Source of the DNA: an uncultured Bacilli bacterium
Lineage (GTDB): Bacteria > Bacillota_I > Bacilli_A > RF39 > UBA660
Direction of reading: 5' to 3'
DNA length: 10,829 nucleotides
NCBI GenBank assembly: GCA_934130045.1
Contig: CAKOXI010000032.1
Location: 1 to 10,829 of the forward strand
Every line of letters starts with the position of its first letter. Position 1 is the first letter of the stretch. The translations under genes were made by a program, and so were the position numbers. Of the stretch, positions 6,259-10,829 are shown one piece after another. The notes under the pieces were generated by a model, which was not told where the DNA came from, made no database searches, and worked only from the letters and a program-made list of their open reading frames with translations.

Positions 6259-7056
6259 ATGCAATATAATTTAATAATAACTAATAATGATTTGATAGTT
6301 GAAATTGAAAAAAATAAACAAATAAAAATCACATCAACAAAAATTAATGTGAACGATTTTTTAAACAATTTATCTTTAGAAAACAAAATGATATTAACTA
6401 GATTTCAAGATGTATATATTTATATTACTGACGAATTATTACAAACGCCCAAAGTTGCTTGTGATATAGCTTTAAAAAGTAAAATGACATTTGATAGAAG
6501 AATACCACTTAATTTTATTAATAATTTTTATGACTTAGATATGTCCAGCGATACTGAGGATATAAAAAGAGCTATTACTAAATATAATAATGAAGAAAAA
6601 AAACATATTTATTATTGTGCTGACCAAAAAGATTTATGTGTTGCTATTTTATATCACTTTTTAAATAATGGTTATTATTTTAAAATATGTCAAAAATGTG
6701 GCTCAGCTTATTTAAGGAACGACAAAAGAAGTTTATATTGTGATAAATGTAAAATATTAAAAGAGGAAGAAAGAACAACAACTAAAAATGTAGAACAAAA
6801 AGAAAGAGCTAAATTACCATACAATATTATTATTAATAAAATAAGACAAAGATATTATAATGCGATAAATAAAGAAATTGACAATAAAATAATAACTATG
6901 TATGAAAATGATTTATTAAAGTTTAACGAATTAGTACATAAAAATAGACTAAGATTAAAACACGGAGATATAAGCGAAAATGATTTTTTAGAATTACTTG
7001 CCGATTTAGATAATAAGACGTCTATTATATTAAAAAAAGGTGGTGCTAGCCAATGA
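6259..7056 (+). CDS. Zinc-finger protein coupled to the integrase, function unknown
   Basis: 265 aa. The one clear motif is CQKCGSAYLRNDKRSLYCDKC (Cys144, Cys147, Cys161, Cys164), a four-cysteine zinc-binding module; the text between the pairs, with Arg-Ser-Leu-Tyr, recalls the YCS..CR type found in small DUF proteins of integrative elements. The N-terminal 130 residues are mixed strand/helix, and the C-terminal 100 are basic and helical (KIRQRYYNAINKEIDNK), suited to nucleic acid contact. AAAGGAG lies 8 bases before ATG. Its TGA stop overlaps the integrase ATG as ATGA, so both are made together. It could be the satellite's master regulator or a partner of the integrase, such as a directionality factor; no homologue with known function is recognised. 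Confidence 0.8.
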   Translation: MQYNLIITNNDLIVEIEKNKQIKITSTKINVNDFLNNLSLENKMILTRFQDVYIYITDELLQTPKVACDIALKSKMTFDRRIPLNFINNFYDLDMSSDTEDIKRAITKYNNEEKKHIYYCADQKDLCVAILYHFLNNGYYFKICQKCGSAYLRNDKRSLYCDKCKILKEEERTTTKNVEQKERAKLPYNIIINKIRQRYYNAINKEIDNKIITMYENDLLKFNELVHKNRLRLKHGDISENDFLELLADLDNKTSIILKKGGASQ

Positions 7057-8528
7057 GTGAAAATGCTGTTATATATGCTAGATATAGTTCTCATAGTCAA
7101 AATGAACAGTCTATTGAGACACAAGTAGAAATATGCCAAAGCTATGCAAAAAAGAATAACTTAAATATTATTAAAGTATATAGAGATAAAGCTAAAACTG
7201 GTACAAATGATAATAGAGAGGCTTTTCAAAATATGCTTGCTGATAGTAGTAAAAAACTATTTAGGTATGTACTAGTATACAATTTATCTAGATTTGCTAG
7301 AAATAGTACCGAAAGTGTAATGAACGAATTAATCTTAAATAAAAATGGTGTATCAGTAGTGTCAGCAACCGAGAGTATCAATGGAGATGATGACGACCCA
7401 ATAGCTTCACTTATGAAAAATATTATGCGTGGAGTTAATGAATATTATTCAAAAAATACAGCTAAAAACATTAAGGACGGTTTAAAAACTAACGCGAAAA
7501 AAGGTTTATCTATTGGTGGATATTCTTTGCCCTTAGGTTATAAATCGAATAGCGCAAAAGAAATAATTATTGATGAAGAAACGGCTCCTTATGTAAGAGA
7601 AATATTTAAAATGTATAAAAATAATTGTACTATGGCTGATATTGTTAGATATTTAAATATGAATAATATCAAAACATCAAGAGGAAATGCTTTTAATAAG
7701 AATAGTATTTTAAGAATTATCACAAACAAAAAATATATTGGTATATATACTTTTAAAGGAGAAGAAATGCCAGTGAGAATACCAAGTATAATTGATGAAA
7801 GAACATTTAATGAGGTACAAGATTTAATTAAGAGAAAACATATATCACATTCAAGAAAAAGTGATTATTTATTAACCGATAAGTTATACTGTGGTATGTG
7901 TGGAGCAAAAATGACTGGTGCTGTTGCAAAACATATATATCATTATTACAAGTGTGTTAATTCCAAAGGTACTACTAAAACTTGTAACAAACAAAAAGTG
8001 GATAGGGAATATATTGAAGATTTAGTAATAAAAGAAACAAAAAATCTATTAACAAAGGAAAATATTAAGATTATAGCTGATAAGGTTATGGAGTACATAG
8101 AAAAGGAAAAGGACACATCAGCTATTAAATCATTACAAAAATCTATAAAAAATTGTAAAAAGGAAATTGAAAACTTATTAACAAGCTTAAAGCAAGCTAA
8201 TAATGATAGTATAAGAAATCTAATTTTAAATGAGATAAATAAAATTCAATTAAGACAAAAAGATTTAGAAACACAATTGCTTTTTGAGGAGGCAAATAAT
8301 ATGCCTATAAGTGCAACACAAATTAGATTTTATTTAACCGAATTAAAAAAAGGCAACGTAAAGGATATTGAATATAGAAGATTATTAATTGATACATTTA
8401 TTCATAAAATATATTTATATGATGATAAAATGATAATAACTTTTACTACACAAAAAGAAATAAGTGTTAATTTTCCAAGTAGCGATGTCCTTTTAAGTTC
8501 GTTTGAGGGTGCAATAGCTCCACCATAG
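7053..8528 (+). CDS. int: Large serine recombinase (integrase)
   Basis: 491 aa, normal for the large serine recombinase group. The N-terminal catalytic domain (about 5-145) has YARYSSHSQ with the nucleophile Ser12 and VYNLSRFARN (75-84) with catalytic arginines. The long helix E region (about 115-145) is followed by a recombinase domain (about 150-265: GYSLPLGYKSN, NSILRIITNKKYIGIYTF). A zinc ribbon uses Cys280, Cys283, Cys301 and Cys311, and a coiled coil (about 350-415) is followed by a beta-rich tail. It cuts and joins attP and attB through a Ser-DNA link to insert the element. Translation is coupled to the preceding zinc protein by ATGA, and a GGTGG site lies upstream inside that gene. 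The reading frame is complete, so the enzyme is probably active. Confidence 0.95.
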   Translation: MSENAVIYARYSSHSQNEQSIETQVEICQSYAKKNNLNIIKVYRDKAKTGTNDNREAFQNMLADSSKKLFRYVLVYNLSRFARNSTESVMNELILNKNGVSVVSATESINGDDDDPIASLMKNIMRGVNEYYSKNTAKNIKDGLKTNAKKGLSIGGYSLPLGYKSNSAKEIIIDEETAPYVREIFKMYKNNCTMADIVRYLNMNNIKTSRGNAFNKNSILRIITNKKYIGIYTFKGEEMPVRIPSIIDERTFNEVQDLIKRKHISHSRKSDYLLTDKLYCGMCGAKMTGAVAKHIYHYYKCVNSKGTTKTCNKQKVDREYIEDLVIKETKNLLTKENIKIIADKVMEYIEKEKDTSAIKSLQKSIKNCKKEIENLLTSLKQANNDSIRNLILNEINKIQLRQKDLETQLLFEEANNMPISATQIRFYLTELKKGNVKDIEYRRLLIDTFIHKIYLYDDKMIITFTTQKEISVNFPSSDVLLSSFEGAIAPP

Positions 8529-8538
8529 GAAAATTAGT

Positions 8539-8564
8539 CGAACTATAAAAAGTTCGTTTTTTTT
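8539..8564 (+). terminator. Intrinsic terminator after the integrase
   Basis: CGAACT (8539-8544), a 6-base loop, AGTTCG (8551-8556) and eight T residues (8557-8564). It starts 11 bases after the integrase stop codon. Confidence 0.8.
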
Positions 8565-8569
8565 ATTAA

Positions 8570-8595
8570 ATACATTTCATAGCAAACAAATGTAT
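8570..8595. repeat. Inverted repeat over the KilA-N gene promoter, likely operator
   Basis: ATACATTT (8570-8577) and AAATGTAT (8588-8595) are perfect 8-base arms with a 10-base spacer. The arms are spaced so that a dimeric protein would contact one face of the DNA, covering the -35/spacer zone of the downstream promoter. Confidence 0.55.
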
Positions 8596-8603
8596 GCTAT
8601 AAT
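8595..8603 (+). promoter_or_regulatory. Extended -10 promoter of the KilA-N gene
   Basis: TGCTATAAT is a perfect extended -10 element (TGnTATAAT). The -35 position 17 bases upstream is poor (TTTCAT), as usual for extended -10 promoters. AAGGAG (8621-8626) follows, 7 bases before ATG. Confidence 0.75.
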
Positions 8604-8633
8604 ATTCTTGTAGATTTATAAAGGAGCAAACTT

Positions 8634-9527
8634 ATGAAAAATAATATAATAAAAACTGAGATAGATGTTAAAAATAATAAAATAGGTATTATGAGAATTG
8701 TAGATGTTGATTATATATCCTTAACTGATCTAGCTAAATATTCTAATCCTGATAATCCTGCCAATGTAATAATACATTGGATGAGCAATAAAGGAACCTA
8801 TGATTATATTGGCTTATGGGAACAATTAAATAACCCTAATTTTAATTTCACGGAATTCAGTGAAATTAAAATTAAAGAAGTAGGATATCCTTCATTTACT
8901 TTAAGCCCTAAAAGATGGATTCAAAAAACTAACGCTATTGGAATATATTCTAAAGGTGGTAAATATAGTATAGGTACATTTGCACATCCTGACATAGCAT
9001 TTGAGTTTGCTAGTTGGCTAAGTCCAGAATTTAAATTATATGTAATTAAAGAATTTGAAAGATTAAAAAAGAATGAGTCATATCAAGAAAAAATAGAATG
9101 GCATGCCAATAGACTATTATCTAAATTAAATTATGTAGTTCATACTGATGCAATAAAAAAATATATAGTTCCTACTTTAACAGAACAACAAATTAAGTTT
9201 GTATATGCAAATGAAGCAGATGTATTAAATGTTGCATTGTTTGGTATGACTGCTAAAGAATGGAGAGATGATAATCCAAAACTTGCTAAAAATGGAAATA
9301 TGAGGGATTATACAGATTTACTTCATCTAATTATTTTAAATAATTTAGAAAACACAAATGCAGAATTGATTAGAATGAATATAAAACAATCTGATAGACT
9401 TATTCAATTAAATGAATCAGCAAGAAATCAAATGGAAGCTTTAAGAAATAATAAGAATGTTAAGGAATTAGAAGTATTACAACAACAAGTAAATGAAGAT
9501 AATAAATATTTAATTGAGAGTAAATAG
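8634..9527 (+). CDS. KilA-N domain protein
   Basis: 297 aa. Residues about 20-145 are a KilA-N DNA-binding domain: YISLTDLAKYSNPDNPANVIIHWM, GLWEQLNNPNFNFTEF, and GTFAHPDIAFEFASWLSPEF ending FERLKKNE. The second half (150-297) is the helical extension usual in stand-alone bacterial KilA-N proteins (WHANRLLSKLNYVVHTDAI, FGMTAKEWRDDNP, ending in a Gln/Asn-rich possible coiled coil). Such proteins occur in phages and in bacterial accessory regions; the name comes from a lethal phage P1 gene, but their cellular role is unclear. It has its own promoter with an operator-like repeat and lies just outside the integrase terminator, so it may belong to flanking DNA rather than the satellite. Autorepression is a reasonable guess. 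Confidence 0.9.
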   Translation: MKNNIIKTEIDVKNNKIGIMRIVDVDYISLTDLAKYSNPDNPANVIIHWMSNKGTYDYIGLWEQLNNPNFNFTEFSEIKIKEVGYPSFTLSPKRWIQKTNAIGIYSKGGKYSIGTFAHPDIAFEFASWLSPEFKLYVIKEFERLKKNESYQEKIEWHANRLLSKLNYVVHTDAIKKYIVPTLTEQQIKFVYANEADVLNVALFGMTAKEWRDDNPKLAKNGNMRDYTDLLHLIILNNLENTNAELIRMNIKQSDRLIQLNESARNQMEALRNNKNVKELEVLQQQVNEDNKYLIESK

Positions 9528-9553
9528 AAGTGAAATTTCCAAATTTAAAAATA

Positions 9554-9582
9554 TGGAATTATTTATAAAAATAGTGTATAAT
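9554..9582 (+). promoter_or_regulatory. Promoter of the candidate structured RNA
   Basis: Perfect TATAAT (9577-9582) preceded at 17 bases by a weak -35 TGGAAT (9554-9559). Expected start is about 9589, just before the first hairpin of the RNA. No open reading frame with a ribosome binding site follows it. Confidence 0.5.
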
Positions 9583-9588
9583 TAAATT

Positions 9589-9721
9589 AATGATTGATAT
9601 AAATCAATCGTCTTTATGCGAAAGAGTTGTAAACTACTTCGTCGTTAGCACTATTGGCGAATATGTTCGAACTATTCAAACTTTAAATACATTTTCAGTT
9701 TGAAATATGGTTGATTTTTTT
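9589..9721 (+). ncRNA. Candidate stand-alone structured small RNA, family unknown
   Basis: This fills most of the 330-base gap between the KilA-N gene and the 194-aa gene. It is richer in stems than anything nearby. Visible pairings are: hairpin A, GATTGAT/ATCAATC (9592-9598/9603-9609); hairpin B, nested CGAA-AGTT/AACT-TTCG (9619-9622, 9625-9628 / 9632-9635, 9638-9641) with a symmetric 2x2 internal loop; hairpin C, 9642-9648 with 9654-9660, using G-U pairs; palindrome GTTCGAAC (9665-9672); and hairpin D, TTCAAACT/AGTTTGAA (9675-9682/9697-9704). A T7 run ends it at 9721. AAATCAATC (9601-9609) can instead pair with GGTTGATTT (9709-9717), excluding hairpin A, so two global folds are possible. 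The next gene has its own promoter, which argues against a leader. I cannot assign a known RNA family. Confidence 0.5.
9675..9721 (+). terminator. Terminator-like 3' end of the candidate RNA
   Basis: The 8-bp hairpin 9675-9682/9697-9704 is followed after 10 bases by TTTTTTT (9715-9721). The alternative closing stem (9601-9609 with 9709-9717) would sit directly against the T run and could be the real terminator stem. Confidence 0.5.
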
Positions 9722-9779
9722 ATGTAATAAAAATTCTCGCTAGTAATTTTAATATTTGTGTCAAAATACCTAGGGGTTA

Positions 9780-9803
9780 AATATTTTGTCATGATAAAAT
9801 ATT
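9780..9803. repeat. 24-base near-perfect palindrome upstream of the 194-aa gene promoter
   Basis: AATATTTT (9780-9787) and AAAATATT (9796-9803) flank a centre containing the palindrome TCATGA (9789-9794). Only the pair 9788/9795 mismatches. It ends 1 base before the -35 box, a typical operator position. Confidence 0.5.
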
Positions 9804-9804
9804 A

Positions 9805-9833
9805 TTGAATTATTAATTGAATTTTGATACAAT
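9805..9833 (+). promoter_or_regulatory. Promoter of the 194-aa gene
   Basis: TTGAAT (9805-9810), 17 bases, TACAAT (9828-9833). Transcription would start near 9840, giving a leader of about 18 bases before the GTG start codon. Confidence 0.65.
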
Positions 9834-9857
9834 AAGGCCAAAATTACAGGTGATAAC

Positions 9858-10442
9858 GTGAAAAATTTAGATGTTAAGTATTATTTATACCATGGAATAG
9901 TTGATTGGCAAAATTATAACAATGGCAAATTTAGACAAAATTTTTGTTTAGCCAAACTTGAAAGTGTCTTAAAATGTAGATATATTTATAGGCCATGTGA
10001 TTTTAAAAAATATGGTATTACACATAACGATTGTGCTAATCCTTATACATATTATTTCACCTTTGTCGCATGTAATTCTGACAGTATTTATGCATCTAGA
10101 TTCAAAAAAAATATAAAAGATGACAATGGATATGATGTTGCTACTTATTATGCAAAATTTGGTATTTTGCTTGCTCCAAAATTATTAGCTGAATTAGTAA
10201 TAAGTGATGATACGTTTTGTGATAGAGAAATAGTAATAGAAGATAATATTTCTATAGACGAATATGGTGTTGCAATATATATTAATCCTTTGTATATAAA
10301 CGCAGAAGTATGTGCAATTATAGCTGAACTGTTAAAAAAATATAATTATACTTTTAACATTATTAATATTCTCGATGGCAGTGTAATAAAATCGATTAAT
10401 GAAGAACAAATAGTTCCCAAAACATTAAGTAAAAAGTTGTAA
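9858..10442 (+). CDS. Hypothetical protein, 194 aa
   Basis: Starts with GTG at 9858, preceded by AGGTGA 4 bases away; there is no later Met in the protein, so this start is the only reasonable one. The protein is cytosolic, with no membrane segment. It begins KYYLYHGIVDW and contains KLESVLKCRYIYRPCDF (33-49), then YYFTFVACNSDS (65-76) and KFGILLAPKLLAELV (100-114). This order weakly resembles uncharacterised YHG-type proteins of gut Firmicutes, and a toxin-like ADP-ribosyltransferase fold is conceivable. No catalytic set is clear, so I give no function. It is expressed from its own promoter with a palindrome next to it, which suggests tight control, and is followed by a terminator. Confidence 0.75.
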   Translation: MKNLDVKYYLYHGIVDWQNYNNGKFRQNFCLAKLESVLKCRYIYRPCDFKKYGITHNDCANPYTYYFTFVACNSDSIYASRFKKNIKDDNGYDVATYYAKFGILLAPKLLAELVISDDTFCDREIVIEDNISIDEYGVAIYINPLYINAEVCAIIAELLKKYNYTFNIINILDGSVIKSINEEQIVPKTLSKKL

Positions 10443-10474
10443 ACATCTAAATTACTAACGCCAGATTGATTAAT

Positions 10475-10494
10475 ACTCGAATTTTTCGAGTTTA
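10475..10494 (+). terminator. Hairpin terminator after the 194-aa gene
   Basis: ACTCGAA (10475-10481), loop TTT, TTCGAGT (10485-10491), then a short TT-rich tail. The stem is good but the T tract is short. Confidence 0.5.
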
Positions 10495-10500
10495 TATACT

Positions 10501-10578
10501 AAAATGCACTATGATTGTGCAAAAAATGTCTAAAAAATGCAAAAATGCACAATATATCAAAAATACTGTGCATTTTTT
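10501..10578. repeat. Cluster of TGCAC direct and inverted repeats
   Basis: AAAATGCAC (10501-10509), GTGCA (10517-10521), AAAAATGCA then AAAAATGCAC (within 10533-10550) and GTGCATTTTT (10568-10577) crowd into 78 bases between two genes. They can form several alternative hairpins and could be protein-binding sites ahead of the fic fragment. Confidence 0.55.
10541..10578 (+). terminator. Stem-loop with T run within the TGCAC cluster
   Basis: AAAAATGCACA (10541-10551) pairs with TGTGCATTTTT (10567-10577), an 11-bp stem with a 15-base loop that runs into six T residues. It could be a second terminator for the 194-aa gene, or for transcription from the opposite side. Confidence 0.5.
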
Positions 10579-10580
10579 GT

Positions 10581-10614
10581 TTGTTTTTACTATGGAATAT
10601 GATAAAATTTTATC
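10581..10614 (+). promoter_or_regulatory. Promoter and palindromic operator of the fic fragment
   Basis: TTGTTT (10581-10586), 16 bases, TAAAAT (10603-10608). The -10 box lies within a perfect 14-base palindrome GATAAAATTTTATC (10601-10614), directly before the GGGGTG ribosome binding site. A protein bound there would block transcription. Confidence 0.4.
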
Positions 10615-10627
10615 GGGGTGAAATAAT

Positions 10628-10789
10628 ATGAAACCATTTGAAGTAGACAAATTACCAATTCAATATACGATTGATAAAGAATTAATAAGTTTAATTTCAG
10701 AAGCTAATTTAAAATACGGAGAATACAAATCAAATTTAAAAAATAGTCAGTTTGAACTGAACCCCAAAAGTTGGACAGTTTATAAATAG
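10628..10789 (+). pseudogene. Fic-family protein, N-terminal fragment cut off by an IS element
   Basis: The reading frame begins MKPFEVDKLPIQYTIDKELI and continues SLISEANLKYGEYKSNLKN. This matches the start of the Fic_N domain that precedes the Fic (AMP-transferase) domain in the common bacterial Fic proteins of about 350-400 aa, where LP, the Asp-Leu helix and the EAN..YG stretch are typical. Only about 41 codons are gene-derived. From about 10753 the sequence changes to the terminal repeat of an IS3-type element, adding 12 codons (ending KSWTVYK) before TAG at 10787. The catalytic HPFxxGNGR motif is therefore lost unless the gene continues beyond the element. GGGGTG lies 7 bases before ATG. 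The call rests on a short stretch. Confidence 0.55.
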
Positions 10790-10829
10790 TTTCTAATTAG
10801 AGGATTGTAACCTGTAATTTACGGGCGAC
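10753..10829 (+). mobile_element. Left end of an IS3-family (IS150-like) insertion sequence, partial
   Basis: From 10753 the sequence begins TGAACTGAACCCCAAAAG and goes on TTGGACA, the style of the terminal inverted repeat of IS150-group IS3 elements in low-GC Firmicutes. It is followed by an AG-rich leader and a GTAACCTG motif, as found ahead of orfA in such elements. The window ends before any transposase codon can be read, so the right end and the target duplication are not visible. Confidence 0.6.

Larger units (their letters stand above)
3232..8528. mobile_element. Core of a PICI-like phage satellite
   Basis: This stretch combines a large serine integrase, a divergent replication operon with primase-helicase, a candidate iteron origin and a terminal terS. 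There is no large terminase, portal, capsid or tail gene. In known PICIs, the satellite TerS redirects a helper phage's packaging machine to satellite DNA, and the replication genes are controlled from a divergent promoter region. The true ends are not determined: the right end is probably near the integrase 3' end, and the left end may lie beyond the kinase gene. A degraded prophage or a different integrative element are the alternatives. Confidence 0.6.

Noticed and set aside
6195..6386. Minus-strand frame of 63 codons opposite the start of the zinc-protein gene
   Set aside because: It overlaps the control region and a well supported gene, and its hydrophobic product is the usual by-product of antisense AT-rich codons.
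6855..7139. Minus-strand frame of 94 codons opposite the zinc protein/integrase junction
   Set aside because: It is antisense to two well supported genes, with no ribosome binding site context.
9589..9721. tracrRNA or CRISPR-related RNA
   Set aside because: No cas gene, CRISPR repeat or anti-repeat match is visible in the window.
9589..9857. Riboswitch or type III toxin-antitoxin RNA leader for the 194-aa gene
   Set aside because: The gene has its own promoter at 9805-9833 after a terminator, there is no tandem repeat array as in ToxI-type RNAs, and the protein does not resemble ToxN/AbiQ.
1..10829. Mycoplasma-type genetic code (TGA = Trp)
   Set aside because: All long genes read through with TGG for Trp, and TGA is used as a stop with an ATGA overlap at 7053-7056.
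1..10829. CRISPR arrays, tRNA and rRNA genes
   Set aside because: No regularly spaced repeat/spacer array, tRNA cloverleaf ending or conserved rRNA segment was seen on either strand.

Overview
The window is very AT-rich (by eye about three quarters A+T). It has strong AAGGAGG-type ribosome binding sites and many near-consensus sigma-A promoters. At least one gene (6259-7056) ends in TGA directly over the next start codon, so the standard bacterial code applies. Together with the gene families, this points to a low-GC Firmicute (Bacilli, Clostridia or an Erysipelotrichia-like gut lineage). The species cannot be named from the sequence alone.

The core (about 3232-8528) looks like a phage satellite of the PICI (phage-inducible chromosomal island) kind. 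A leftward operon starts at 6105. It encodes a 57-aa HTH protein, a 68-aa protein, a fused primase-helicase of 627 aa, a cluster of GTTGGTA iterons that could be the replication origin, a 63-aa Cse60-like protein and a stand-alone terminase small subunit (TerS). It ends at a bidirectional terminator. In the opposite direction, a 265-aa zinc-finger protein is translationally coupled (ATGA overlap) to a large serine recombinase. The two arms share a compact control region (6106-6258) with overlapping opposed promoters and TTGCAAA repeats, laid out like a genetic switch. TerS is present, but no large terminase, portal, capsid or tail gene is visible.

Left of the core (126-3206) are likely cargo and control genes. 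These are a eukaryotic-type Ser/Thr kinase with an extra N-terminal domain, an unknown acidic 118-aa protein, a membrane-anchored zinc-ribbon protein coupled to an unknown 230-aa helical protein, and a small Cro/C1-type regulator. A kinase at the edge of a satellite suggests an anti-phage role, but that is inference.

Right of the integrase (8529 onward) are a KilA-N domain gene under an operator-like inverted repeat and a candidate stand-alone structured RNA of about 130 nt. These are followed by an unrecognised 194-aa gene with its own promoter, a TGCAC repeat cluster, and the first 41 codons of a Fic-family gene cut off by what looks like the left end of an IS3-family element. This part may be flanking host accessory DNA. 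Exact attachment sites of the satellite could not be fixed.
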